DNA of 64,000 bases from positions 1 through 64,000 of the forward strand of contig NZ_JBNAGH010000011.1 of NCBI RefSeq assembly GCF_049801095.1. The letters are read 5' to 3'. The notes under the pieces were generated by a model. The model ran no database searches, had not been told where the DNA came from, and saw only the letters and a program-made list of their open reading frames with translations. The stretch comes from Dinoroseobacter sp049801095. Lineage in GTDB: Bacteria; Pseudomonadota; Alphaproteobacteria; Rhodobacterales; Rhodobacteraceae. Position numbers and translations under genes: made by a program. Below, one piece after another: positions 31,977 through 39,884 of the stretch (position 1 is the stretch's first letter; each line of letters starts with the position of its first letter).

Positions 31977-32957
31977 GTGCGTGTTTTCGCCTGTCCTGAC
32001 TGTGGGAGCCCGGTTTACTTCGAGAACTTGCGGTGCGGTTGTGGGTTTGAGATCAGCTACGATCCGGTGGCCGAGGCAATGGTGCAGCGCACCCGATCCT
32101 GCGCCAATCGCGCGGTGATCGCATGTAACTGGCAGCCAGAGGAAGATGGCGCGCTCTGCCCGTCCTGCGCGATGACCAATACGCGTCCGGACCTCAGCGT
32201 CGAGGGCAATGACGTCCTTTGGCAGCGGGCCGAAGCGGCCAAGCGTCAGGTCCTGTCTCAGCTGATGTCGCTTGGCTGGTTTACTTCGCAGGATCTTGGC
32301 GCGCGGCCAGTGTTTGACCTGCTTGCGGAGCAAACGGCTCAAGGCCAGATACAGCCGATGATGGGGCATTTGAACGGGTGCATCACAATCAATGTCGCCG
32401 AGGCAAACCCCGCAGAAATCGTTGCCCGGCGTGAGGAATTTGACGAACCCTTTCGCACGATGATCGGGCATTTTCGCCACGAGATCGCGCATTTTCTGTT
32501 TCTCAGATTGTCTGAGCTTCCAAATTTTTCGGACCGATTTCGGTGCCTCTTTGGGGATGAGCGAACGGACTACGCCCAGGCTCTGGCACAGTACCACGAT
32601 GCTGGTGCGCGCCCGAAATGGCGGGAGGCGCACATCACGCGCTATGCGGCGAGCCACCCCCATGAAGACTGGGCTGAAACCGCCGCGCACGCGCTTCACT
32701 TACGCGACGTGGTCGAGAGCGCGGGCGCCGTCAATCTGGGGCCAAAAGCCATGCCAGATGACGCTGAGCACGCGATTGCCACAGCTCTCGACCTGACACT
32801 TGCGCTGAACCACGTGAACCGGTCCATGGGGCTTGGCGATCTCTATCCGTTTGTCGTTTCCCCAGATGTGCGTGCCAAGCTGCGCTTTGCCTTTAAGGCG
32901 CTGTCTGAAGGTCCTGTTCCTGATCGGACTGCGACCCGACCCGGCGCGCAGGGATGA
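31977..32957 (+). CDS. Zinc-ribbon and putative zinc-binding metallopeptidase
   Basis: A 326-residue cytoplasmic protein. The N-terminus holds cysteine pairs Cys6/Cys9 (FACPDCGSPVYFENLRCGCG), Cys20/Cys22 and Cys61/Cys64, forming zinc ribbons. The gluzincin motif is at residues 168-172 (GHFRHEIAHFLF, HExxH). The whole matches the family of zinc-ribbon-plus-putative-metallopeptidase proteins (DUF2248/Peptidase_Mx). The substrate is unknown. I chose GTG 31977 because AAGGAG lies six bases upstream and the family begins MRxFxCPxC; the GTG at 31944 lacks such a site. Confidence 0.85.
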   Translation: MRVFACPDCGSPVYFENLRCGCGFEISYDPVAEAMVQRTRSCANRAVIACNWQPEEDGALCPSCAMTNTRPDLSVEGNDVLWQRAEAAKRQVLSQLMSLGWFTSQDLGARPVFDLLAEQTAQGQIQPMMGHLNGCITINVAEANPAEIVARREEFDEPFRTMIGHFRHEIAHFLFLRLSELPNFSDRFRCLFGDERTDYAQALAQYHDAGARPKWREAHITRYAASHPHEDWAETAAHALHLRDVVESAGAVNLGPKAMPDDAEHAIATALDLTLALNHVNRSMGLGDLYPFVVSPDVRAKLRFAFKALSEGPVPDRTATRPGAQG

Positions 32958-32970
32958 GTCTGACCTCGCG

Positions 32971-32995
32971 GGAACGCTTGGGTCTCTGATGCGTT
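32971..32995 (+). promoter_or_regulatory. EcfG-type promoter for csbD
   Basis: Plus strand: GGAAC at 32971-32975, 16-base spacer, CGTT at 32992-32995; ATG 57 bases downstream. Confidence 0.87.
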
Positions 32996-33052
32996 AACCC
33001 AGTAGCCTCAATACGGCGCATCAGATGGAAAACCAGATCAAAGGAGCTCAGC

Positions 33053-33250
33053 ATGAATTGGGATCAAATCGAAGGTGAATGGAAGCAATTCAAAGGCAAG
33101 GTTCAGGATGAGTGGGGCAAGCTGACCGGCGACGAAATCGACCGGATCGATGGCAACCGCGAACGCCTCGAAGGCACAATTCAGTCCAAATACGGAAAGA
33201 CGAAGGAAGACGCCAAGAAAGAGGTCGACCGCTGGCTCGAAGACGCCTGA
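33053..33250 (+). CDS. CsbD family stress protein
   Basis: A 65-residue hydrophilic protein, a textbook CsbD: MNWDQIEGEWKQFKGKVQDE, WGKLTGDEIDRIDGNRERLE, then YGKTKEDAKKEVDRWL. CsbD proteins are among the most strongly induced general-stress proteins in many bacteria, but their role is unknown. AAAGGAG precedes ATG 33053. It has an exact EcfG promoter and a strong terminator, so it is monocistronic. The gene at 9550 is a divergent relative. Confidence 0.95.
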   Translation: MNWDQIEGEWKQFKGKVQDEWGKLTGDEIDRIDGNRERLEGTIQSKYGKTKEDAKKEVDRWLEDA

Positions 33251-33271
33251 GCCTTCAGCCTTGTTGTCAGC

Positions 33272-33309
33272 AAAAAAGAGAGCCGGATCACAGGATCCGG
33301 CTCTTTTTG
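33272..33309 (+). terminator. Rho-independent terminator after csbD
   Basis: AGAGCCGGATC and GATCCGGCTCT form a perfect 11-bp stem with a four-base loop, followed by TTTTT and preceded by six A. It may also serve the convergent gene at 33349. Confidence 0.9.
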
Positions 33310-33348
33310 GTTTGCGTTGGACGTGGCTTCTGGAGAGTGCTTCGTCTG

Positions 33349-34290
33349 CTACGACATTTGGGCTTCGCCGACCGTGTCCGCCATGGTTGCACCGCGCTTG
33401 CCCATGGGCTTGGGGGCACCGATCGTCGTGTCCACTTTGGTCTGATGCTCAACCTCGGCGTTCAACTGGCCGCCGATCAGAACAACGAAGGAGGTCAGCC
33501 AGAGCCAGAGCAACAGGATGATCACCCCGGCCAAAGCGCCAAAGCTCTCATTGTAGCTGGCGAAATTGGCGACATAGATCGTGAAGCCGACGGACGCGAC
33601 GACCCAACCGATACTCGCGAAGATCGAGCCGGGAGAAAGCCAGCGCCACTGGGCGTTGGTCCGCGATGGACCAAAGCGGTAGATCACGGCAAGCCCCACG
33701 GTCAGAAAGCCGAGCATGACCAGCCACGCGGCGATCTGCGCGGCCCAGAAGGCAAAGCCACCGGACGACACCAGGGCCAGAACCGCTGGCAGGATGGCCA
33801 AGACGAGGCTGGCGAGTATTGCGCCCAGCACCGCCAGCGCAGTGATGCCGATAACCTGCAGCGTCTTGGTGGCAAAGCCGCGCTTTTCTTCTTCATCATA
33901 AGCGATGTTGAGCCCGACAAAGAGGGTATTTACCCCGCGTGACGCGGACCAGAGCGCGAGGCCGATGGAAACGGCAAGAGCCAACCCGAGACCATTGGAT
34001 CTGGACACTTCAGTTGCCTGGCCGATCACGATTTCAAGCACTTCGGGCGGGACGATGCCCCGCAGTTGCTCCATTTGCGACAGGATCGTGCCCGGGTCGA
34101 GGAGCAATCCACCTATTGCCAGAACGGCTGTGATCGAGGGGAAAAGGGCGAGCATCGAAAAGAAGGCGACACCGGCCGCCACGAGGCTCAAGCGTTCTTC
34201 GACAATGCGGGTCTTGATCCTCAACAGGATATCGTACCATCCCTCAAGTGGGATCTCGGAGGGGCGATTGGCGTCTCTTCCACGTGTCAC
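33349..34290 (-). CDS. YihY/BrkB-family membrane protein
   Basis: A 313-residue polytopic membrane protein of the YihY/virulence factor BrkB family. Diagnostic segments are RIVEERLSLVAAGVAFFSML, ALFPSITAVLAIGGLLLDPG, LWSASRGVNTLFVGLNIAYD and, near the end, ASYNESFGALAGVIILLLWL. Six helices are predicted. It is sometimes misnamed ribonuclease BN; it is not a nuclease. GTG 34290 is chosen because GGGAGA lies eight bases upstream and the upstream residues look non-coding. An exact EcfG promoter is 45 bases upstream. Confidence 0.9.
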   Translation of the reverse strand: MTRGRDANRPSEIPLEGWYDILLRIKTRIVEERLSLVAAGVAFFSMLALFPSITAVLAIGGLLLDPGTILSQMEQLRGIVPPEVLEIVIGQATEVSRSNGLGLALAVSIGLALWSASRGVNTLFVGLNIAYDEEEKRGFATKTLQVIGITALAVLGAILASLVLAILPAVLALVSSGGFAFWAAQIAAWLVMLGFLTVGLAVIYRFGPSRTNAQWRWLSPGSIFASIGWVVASVGFTIYVANFASYNESFGALAGVIILLLWLWLTSFVVLIGGQLNAEVEHQTKVDTTIGAPKPMGKRGATMADTVGEAQMS

Positions 34291-34335
34291 GACGGTCTCC
34301 CTTGCTGTGGCAATTCGGAATGAAGCTGCTGAACC

Positions 34336-34361
34336 AACGTGCAACCCGCCGCGTGGGTTCC
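34336..34361 (-). promoter_or_regulatory. EcfG-type promoter for the YihY-like gene
   Basis: Minus strand: GGAAC at 34361-34357, 17-base spacer, CGTT at 34339-34336; GTG start 45 bases downstream. Confidence 0.87.
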
Positions 34362-34419
34362 CCGCAAGCGTCACCGGTTGCTGCGCTCTTAGGTCGGCAC
34401 GGCAAGGCGCACGCATGCC

Positions 34420-34443
34420 AAAGGCGGCGCCGACGCCGCCTTT
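34420..34443. terminator. Symmetric hairpin terminator
   Basis: AAAGGCGGCG and CGCCGCCTTT form a perfect 10-bp stem with a four-base loop. It lies 38 bases after the stop of the STAS gene (minus strand). Confidence 0.65.
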
Positions 34444-34481
34444 GCAGGGACTTTCAGAAGACTGATGTCAGTTCAGCTCGT

Positions 34482-34883
34482 TCAAGCCGCGAGATGCGCT
34501 TCGCCGACGAACTCCCAAGCCTTGGCGGCTTCATCCGCGGAGAAGGCCTTCGCTTTGACGGGAATGATCTTGTCCATGAAGGCGATCATTTTCTGAGCTT
34601 TGGACGGGGCACCAATCACGGCATAGCGGTTCAGTTCGCTGAGCGCACGGAACCGGGATTCGAGTACGTCTCCATCGAACAAACTGTCCCAATCGCTGCC
34701 GGTGAAGGCCGACAGATCGAGCAGCATATCGATCTTGTCATCATGCCGATCGAATGCGGCGTTCATAAACTCTGCCAGAGCCTCGGCTGCGTCGTCATCC
34801 ATATGCCCCGCAACGCGAAACGCATAAAGCGTCGGTGACGCGGTTTCGATCTGGGTGATTGCTCCGTGTTGAAACATGGTCAT
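34482..34883 (-). CDS. SpoIIAA-like STAS-domain protein
   Basis: A 133-residue protein of the SpoIIAA-like (STAS/CRAL-TRIO-like) family: TLYAFRVAGHMDDDAAEALA, KIDMLLDLSAFTGSDWDSLF, NRYAVIGAPSKAQKMIAFMD and KAFSADEAAKAWEFV are typical. Members bind lipids or small ligands; no anti-sigma partner is encoded nearby. ATG 34883 follows AGGAGATG. An exact EcfG promoter is 33 bases upstream. It lies between the YihY-like gene and a large MscS channel, each with its own EcfG promoter. Confidence 0.83.
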   Translation of the reverse strand: MTMFQHGAITQIETASPTLYAFRVAGHMDDDAAEALAEFMNAAFDRHDDKIDMLLDLSAFTGSDWDSLFDGDVLESRFRALSELNRYAVIGAPSKAQKMIAFMDKIIPVKAKAFSADEAAKAWEFVGEAHLAA

Positions 34884-34916
34884 GTCACATCTCCTGTTCT
34901 TGTGCTTTGCCAGATC

Positions 34917-34941
34917 AACGCCGGGACAGAGGGAAGGTTCC
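34917..34941 (-). promoter_or_regulatory. EcfG-type promoter for the STAS gene
   Basis: Minus strand: GGAAC at 34941-34937, 16-base spacer, CGTT at 34920-34917; ATG 33 bases downstream. Confidence 0.87.
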
Positions 34942-34977
34942 TTCACCTGCCGGCGCATCCTTGCACAGCGTGACGGA

Positions 34978-36639
34978 CTAGGCCGCTTCGGCAGGTGCCG
35001 CGGTGGGAAAGACCTCCCCGGCCTCGTCGCGCTCGATCCGGGCCCCGAGGGCCAGGATTTCCTCCCGTGCGAGACAGGCCACATCCCAGGACGTGTTCGG
35101 GTCTGAACAGGGCAGCGCGAACCAGACTTCTTTGCCGAACACGTCCTGCCCCGCCACGCGCACATTGACCTTGGACAAGTCGCCCAGCTCTTCCGGGTCA
35201 AGCCCGGCCACGATCTCGTCGAACCCGGCTCGGAGCCGATCGACATCTGCGTCATGGGCGCATTTGATCTTGATGATACGCAGCATCTCGGGATCTTTCA
35301 TCGTCCAGTTCTCGAAGGGCGTGGAGACAAACTCCTCCACCGGAACGACAAGGCGCGTGCCGTCCCAATCCTTCAGTTGCACATAGGTGAAATTGATCCG
35401 CTCCACATGGCACAGGTAATCTTTGTAGACGATGCGGTCGCCGATGCGCGCGGATTGGTTCAGTGCAATCTGCAAGCTGGCCATGATGTTCCCAAGCACT
35501 CGGCGGGCCGCAAAACCCAAGACAAGGGTCAAGGCACCGGCGGTCCCCAGCAGTGTCAGACCCAGGTTCTGAAAGAGGTTGGTTTGCGACAGGAACACCC
35601 CTCCGCCGATCAAGACGATAGCCACAGTGAAGGCACGGCGTGCGGCGGCCACTCTGGTTGCCATAGAGCGCATGTGCATCTGTTGGCGTTGGGTCAGATC
35701 GGTCTCATCAAACAGGGTCAGGCTGTCGAGCACGACATCCGCCACATTGACGACCAGCCAAAGCCCCGAGGCCAAAAGGCCAAGCCAGGCAAAGGGTGTG
35801 AGGATCGTGCTGATCTGTCCCGAGAATACCAACAAGTTGACCCCGGAAAACAGGGCCACGCCTGTCGCCACCGCCGTGGCTGCCGGCCCGCGTGACGCCG
35901 CAACAGCACGTTGCACCAGCGGGCTCTCGGCGCGGTCCCGGGCCCGGCCGAGGATGCGCCAAACCAGGATCGCGCAGGTCAATGCAAGTCCCAAAAGCAC
36001 GGGGAGGCCGATGACTTCCCACCACATGAAACCAAATCCGGCTTGCTGCTTCAGAGGCGCTGGCAAGAGACGCTCCAGCGGCGTGGGGCCATACGCCGCG
36101 TAAAGCGCCGGGATGTCACCAACGGTCCGGCGCGACATCACCCAGACCGGCTCCCCATCCAGCGCCTGAACCCGGTCCAGACGGATGGAGGCCGGATGCC
36201 CCTGAACCTCCAATGTCCAGAGCAGCAGGGACTTCCGCGGCTGCCCGATCATAGGGTCCGAGGAGCTGCCGGACGTTTGCATGGCGTCCGGTCGGTCGAC
36301 CACTTTGTCCCAGTCGATAACCGCTTTGCGACTGATCACAGTGAAGAGCTTGCGCGCCAGATCCGCGCCAACCTGGGCCTGCACGCTGGCGTCGAGGCCG
36401 TTGAGGTTCAGAAGATGAGCGGCCTTGGCCCAGTTCTCCTGCCGGGCGTGGAACAAAAAGCTTTCCAGGGTTGCACGGGGCGTTGTGCGATCAATTTCTG
36501 GTCCTGGGGCGGACAGACCGGAATTCAGCGTTTCCAAGCAGTAGGCAGGCGTATCACCGCAGCTCCCAGACGGGTGCTGAGCGACTGACGGGCCAGACAA
36601 CAATATAACGGCCAATAGACCAAAAAAGACTTTGCGCAT
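34978..36639 (-). CDS. Large MscS-family mechanosensitive channel
   Basis: A 553-residue channel protein. It starts with a signal peptide (MRKVFFGLLAVILLSGPSVA), then a periplasmic domain of about 180 residues, several membrane helices (about 208-370) and the MscS core: LLGTAGALTLVLGFAARRVL, GNIMASLQIALNQSARIGDR, with the cytoplasmic VPVEEFVSTPFENWTMKDPE. This is the extended, MscM-like architecture. ATG 36639 lies eight bases after the CGTT of an exact EcfG promoter, the same spacing as for two other genes here. If leaderless transcription is wrong, the start may be a little further in. Confidence 0.88.
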   Translation of the reverse strand: MRKVFFGLLAVILLSGPSVAQHPSGSCGDTPAYCLETLNSGLSAPGPEIDRTTPRATLESFLFHARQENWAKAAHLLNLNGLDASVQAQVGADLARKLFTVISRKAVIDWDKVVDRPDAMQTSGSSSDPMIGQPRKSLLLWTLEVQGHPASIRLDRVQALDGEPVWVMSRRTVGDIPALYAAYGPTPLERLLPAPLKQQAGFGFMWWEVIGLPVLLGLALTCAILVWRILGRARDRAESPLVQRAVAASRGPAATAVATGVALFSGVNLLVFSGQISTILTPFAWLGLLASGLWLVVNVADVVLDSLTLFDETDLTQRQQMHMRSMATRVAAARRAFTVAIVLIGGGVFLSQTNLFQNLGLTLLGTAGALTLVLGFAARRVLGNIMASLQIALNQSARIGDRIVYKDYLCHVERINFTYVQLKDWDGTRLVVPVEEFVSTPFENWTMKDPEMLRIIKIKCAHDADVDRLRAGFDEIVAGLDPEELGDLSKVNVRVAGQDVFGKEVWFALPCSDPNTSWDVACLAREEILALGARIERDEAGEVFPTAAPAEAA

Positions 36640-36647
36640 ATCAGGAC

Positions 36648-36672
36648 AACGGCCCTGAGCCTGCTTTGTTCC
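36648..36672 (-). promoter_or_regulatory. EcfG-type promoter for the large MscS gene
   Basis: Minus strand: GGAAC at 36672-36668, 16-base spacer, CGTT at 36651-36648. Eight bases separate it from ATG 36639. Confidence 0.83.
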
Positions 36673-36836
36673 ACTGCGCGGCCCAGAGGGGTTGGGGGGG
36701 CGGCGTCGCTGGCTTGTCCTCTGTCCGTACCGATCCGAGCCATGCTGGGGGTGCAGGCCACAGATCGCAGCTTGTTCAACGCGCTACGTCGGTCCTTCGG
36801 ACCTCCTGCATTCGCGCGCGTTTGCAGCCATGCAGC

Positions 36837-37733
36837 CTAGCTGTCACTCATTTCTGCCAACTCATCCATGATCTGATCTTGCTCATTGCCGATCCGATAA
36901 GCGATCCGTTTGAGTTTGGTTTCCGCAAGGCGCCGCGTTTCCGGATCGAGGTCGTCCCGCCAAACAGACCAGACAGGGTAGGCGAATGCAGGCGCATCGG
37001 GCACGAGAAACAGCCGTTCAGTGTCCAGAAAGCCCTTGATGTGGCGCGCTGGCAGGTAAGCCGCAGCTTTTCTCCCGGCAACAAACTCGGCCGCCATAGC
37101 CCCAAGCGAGAGGACCAGGCCAGAATTGGAGAGCATCGGAAGCTCCAACGCGAGCGCGTGCAAGACCTCCGGGCCCCAATCCACATAGATGTAGTACGGC
37201 TGGATGTCTGAGATCGTGCCGGGAAATGAGGCTGCCAGCACAAGCTCTTCGTCGATCACCTTTTGAGCGGACAGACCCGGGCGCAGTTGTGGGCTGTACG
37301 AAAGGCCGACTTGCGCCACGCCCTCGATCAGGAACCGGGTTATGCGATCGGGCATGCCGAGTTCCGCGCGAATGCTGAGTTCCGGATTCTCAGCGCGCAT
37401 TTCATCAAGCCACTGGAACCCCAACCGGGGCCAAAGAGAATACTGGGCCGCCACGCTGAGCGACTTCGTGTAGCCTTCGGGGAGTGCAATCTGCTGCCGT
37501 GCTTCTTCCCAGATTTTGATCATCGAGAGTGCATAGCGTTCGAACTCTCGGCCTGCCGCAGTCAGCTCAGCTCCCGCCTTTGATCTGTGAAACAGGGTCT
37601 TGCCCAACGCGTCCTCCAACCGCTGCACGCGCAGGCTCACGGCTGACTGCGTCACGAACAATCGGGAGCTTGCATGCATGAAAGACCCGGTTGAGGCCAC
37701 TTCGAGGAAGGTGCGGATCAGAGCGATATCCAT
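36837..37733 (-). CDS. LysR-family transcriptional regulator
   Basis: A 298-residue LysR-type regulator. The N-terminal winged helix-turn-helix is clear: MDIALIRTFLEVASTGSFMH, ASSRLFVTQSAVSLRVQRLE, then LFHRSKAGAELTAAGREFER. The rest is the substrate-binding-like effector domain, with moderate similarity to regulators that recognise small acids. No divergent target operon is obvious: the upstream side holds the small lipoprotein gene 200 bases away. No EcfG promoter. It marks the right end of the stress island. Confidence 0.9.
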   Translation of the reverse strand: MDIALIRTFLEVASTGSFMHASSRLFVTQSAVSLRVQRLEDALGKTLFHRSKAGAELTAAGREFERYALSMIKIWEEARQQIALPEGYTKSLSVAAQYSLWPRLGFQWLDEMRAENPELSIRAELGMPDRITRFLIEGVAQVGLSYSPQLRPGLSAQKVIDEELVLAASFPGTISDIQPYYIYVDWGPEVLHALALELPMLSNSGLVLSLGAMAAEFVAGRKAAAYLPARHIKGFLDTERLFLVPDAPAFAYPVWSVWRDDLDPETRRLAETKLKRIAYRIGNEQDQIMDELAEMSDS

Positions 37734-37930
37734 GAGGGCTATCCATGAGAATTTCTGTGATTAACCATATTTCCTATTCGTTTTTCTTGATTCTGGAAGT
37801 CCCTTAAACCGGATCCCCGGGACAAGCAGCGCGCTCTGAGCTCTTTCACAGCAATCATGGAGAACGAACTGCGGTGCGGCTTTCCCAAATGAAACGCGGA
37901 ACTTGAACCGTCTGGATAGGAAACTCGGAA

Positions 37931-38137
37931 ATGATCGTCATCTTTGCTCGTAAAGCTGTACTCGCAACTTTGGTCGCCGCGGCACTGGCTGTATCCGGGT
38001 GCTCGACGAACCAGGCCATCGACACCACTGTGGGCGTCGCTGCCGGTGCCACAAAAGTCGTCGCGAAGGGCGCAGTCGGCGCAGGCAAACTGGCCTATAG
38101 CGGCGGTAAATCGGTCGTCGGTGCGTTCAACAACTGA
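37931..38137 (+). CDS. Small lipoprotein
   Basis: A 68-residue protein with a lipoprotein signal peptide (ARKAVLATLVAAALAVSGCS; lipobox A-V-S-G-C, Cys about 24). The mature part is glycine/valine/alanine-rich (IDTTVGVAAGATKVVAKGAV, GAGKLAYSGGKSVVGAFNN), similar to small NF038104-like lipoproteins and glycine-zipper-like segments. It is presumably anchored in the outer membrane. GGAAA precedes ATG 37931. No EcfG promoter is found upstream. Possible hairpin GGGGAG/CTCCCC near 38270-38290 downstream. Confidence 0.78.
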   Translation: MIVIFARKAVLATLVAAALAVSGCSTNQAIDTTVGVAAGATKVVAKGAVGAGKLAYSGGKSVVGAFNN

Positions 38138-38635
38138 CGATCGGTGAAGGATGATCAAGGTGTTTCGGAAAGCGCGCCACGCTCCGTTTCACCTTGTTCA
38201 CCGGTCAAGGCGGTCACGAGGAGTTGGCTCGTACATCTCTGCACTTGGCCGGAGCCATTCAGGTGGTTGGGGGGAGACCTCACTCTCCCCATGATCGTGG
38301 TCCGAAAAGAACGCTCATCCGTCGAAGACGTGATCGCAGCAAACGCATTTGGCCCAGAGGGATCTGAAACCCGTCTTACACAATCGACCGTCCCGAGGTG
38401 AACGGATCAGAGCGGTATTTTTCTGCACGAGACATACATGTGGGTGATGTACTTTTGAGTGGTCGTCACCTCGGCAAACATAATTGACGCAGCCCCACGC
38501 TCTCACTTTTGCTTGCAAGGCCCGCGAGCGTGGGGCTGCGTCGCTTCGCATCCCAGTCTCCTGTTTTCTTAGCTATGCTTGGTTGCGACTCAGATCCGCC
38601 GTAGTCGCTATCGGCGATTAACGAGAGCTTCGAGA
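38138..38635. other. Gene-poor region with a long inverted repeat
   Basis: No supported gene over about 500 bases. The main structure is a perfect 17-bp inverted repeat at 38486-38542 (listed separately). Several short ORFs exist but lack ribosome binding sites and similarity. Confidence 0.5.
38486..38542. repeat. Perfect 17-bp inverted repeat (hairpin)
   Basis: GACGCAGCCCCACGCTC at 38486-38502 and its exact reverse complement at 38526-38542 enclose a 23-base loop. There is no T-run on either side, so it is not a classic terminator. It could be the core of a structured RNA, a protein-binding site or a remnant of mobile-element ends. Confidence 0.8.
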
Positions 38636-39055
38636 TCAAAGACTCTTTGTACCGGCGATGGTTATCAGGTTGCGGCCGCGGTCGTGGATACGCTCCACCG
38701 CGGGGGGCAGCCGCGCTTTCGGCGTGCCACTTACCTCGATGGCGTTCTCGATGGCCAGCACCCCGGCGGCGATGTTGACGATCTGGGTCAGATCATCTTG
38801 CGCGGTATTGTTCAGCACATTCTCCGACAAGGCCACGACCCTCTGCGACACAGGCACAGTGATCCCCTCGAAACCGTCTATCTCGCGCAACAGACGTTGA
38901 ATGCGTTGTAAGACCTGAGCTTCCCCAGTCGCATCGGTCTATGCCTCGATAAATCCGTCGGTTTCCACGGTGGTGCTCATCGGTGCTTGGGCTGGGGCAA
39001 GGCTTGCGAGGGGAAGCAAAAGGGTCAAAAAAGCTAGGAACAAGGCACGCGTCAT
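38636..39055 (-). pseudogene. BON-domain MscS-type channel gene, broken by in-frame stop and truncated
   Basis: From ATG 39055 a signal peptide is encoded (TRALFLAFLTLLLPLASLAP, then AQAPMSTTVETDGFIEA). A TAG at 38941-38939 then interrupts it. In the same frame the reading continues TDATGEAQVLQRIQRLLREI, DGFEGITVPVSQRVVALSEN and an AAGVLAIENAIEVSG segment: a BON domain as found at the N-terminus of some mechanosensitive channels. It ends after RIHDRGRNLI without the channel part. The gene is therefore doubly broken. Intact BON-MscS genes are common in Rhodobacteraceae stress loci. Confidence 0.6.
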
Positions 39056-39121
39056 AAGGATTTTTTCGCAATCATGAGGTCCAGGCCGGACTGGAGAGGG
39101 GGGCTCGTGCGCCACAGGCGG

Positions 39122-39149
39122 CAAAAAGGGGGCCAGTTGGCCCCCCTTT
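39122..39149 (-). terminator. Rho-independent terminator after PRC-barrel gene
   Basis: GGGGGCC and GGCCCCC pair around AGTT; on the minus strand the stem is followed by CTTTTTG. It lies 25 bases after the stop codon. Confidence 0.8.
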
Positions 39150-39170
39150 CTCATCTCAGCGGGGGGCGTT

Positions 39171-39884
39171 TTACTGCCACCACTCTTTTTCGACCGGCTG
39201 CTTGGCCTGAAGCTCTTCCTCCGAGAGACGCGTGACGAACACAAACTCACCGTCATCATCTGGCTGAGTCCGATTCAGATCGTTCATGTCGATCATCACA
39301 TGCGCATCTCCAAGACCGAGGAAGCCCCCGACCTCGGCGATCAATCCGCGGATGCTGCCTTCGGGACCGACGACGATCTCCGCCACATTCCCGATGTTTT
39401 CCCACTCGTCGGCCACTTCGGTGTAGCGGGGCGTTACAAACCACTCGCCGGTGTCCAGCTCCGCGCTCACCGTGTAAATGTCGGCACCGATGATGTCACT
39501 GGCGCGCAGAAAATCGCTGCGATTGTCCAGATCGATCGGCGCCATCTGAGAGCTGTCTGCGATATCGTCCAACTCGCGCGTATTGCCCATCTCGGCTTTC
39601 GCGGCGAGCGTCTCGACGTTGTTCTCACCTTCGGCCATTGCACCTTCGACCACCCGCTTAGCATCGGCAGCCGCATTTCGGGTTGCTTCGACAGCCTCAT
39701 TTGCGGTTTCGGCCACTTTGTCGCCTACCACTTCCGCAGAGTTTTCAACGCGCTCAGCAACGACTGCAGCGTCGGCCTTCAGCGTCTCGGTCACCGTGCC
39801 ACTCGCTGGCTCGTTCGCGCCCGCGCCAAAGGCGAGAGAGGTCAACGCAGTCGTTGCGACAAGAGTTTTTGCAAACCGGATCAT
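39171..39884 (-). CDS. Secreted PRC-barrel domain protein
   Basis: A 237-residue protein with a signal peptide (MIRFAKTLVATTALTSLAFG, cleavage near AGA-NEP). A helical alanine/glutamate-rich region (about 30-105, AETANEAVEATRNAAADAKR) comes next. A PRC-barrel follows (about 120-225: FLRASDIIGADIYTVSAELD, NIGNVAEIVVGPEGSIRGLI, AEVGGFLGLGDAHVMIDMND). PRC-barrels bind RNA or protein partners; periplasmic versions of this type are common in alphaproteobacteria, with no established role. AAGGAGGA precedes ATG 39884. No exact EcfG promoter is found, although a GGAAC is present. Confidence 0.85.
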   Translation of the reverse strand: MIRFAKTLVATTALTSLAFGAGANEPASGTVTETLKADAAVVAERVENSAEVVGDKVAETANEAVEATRNAAADAKRVVEGAMAEGENNVETLAAKAEMGNTRELDDIADSSQMAPIDLDNRSDFLRASDIIGADIYTVSAELDTGEWFVTPRYTEVADEWENIGNVAEIVVGPEGSIRGLIAEVGGFLGLGDAHVMIDMNDLNRTQPDDDGEFVFVTRLSEEELQAKQPVEKEWWQ

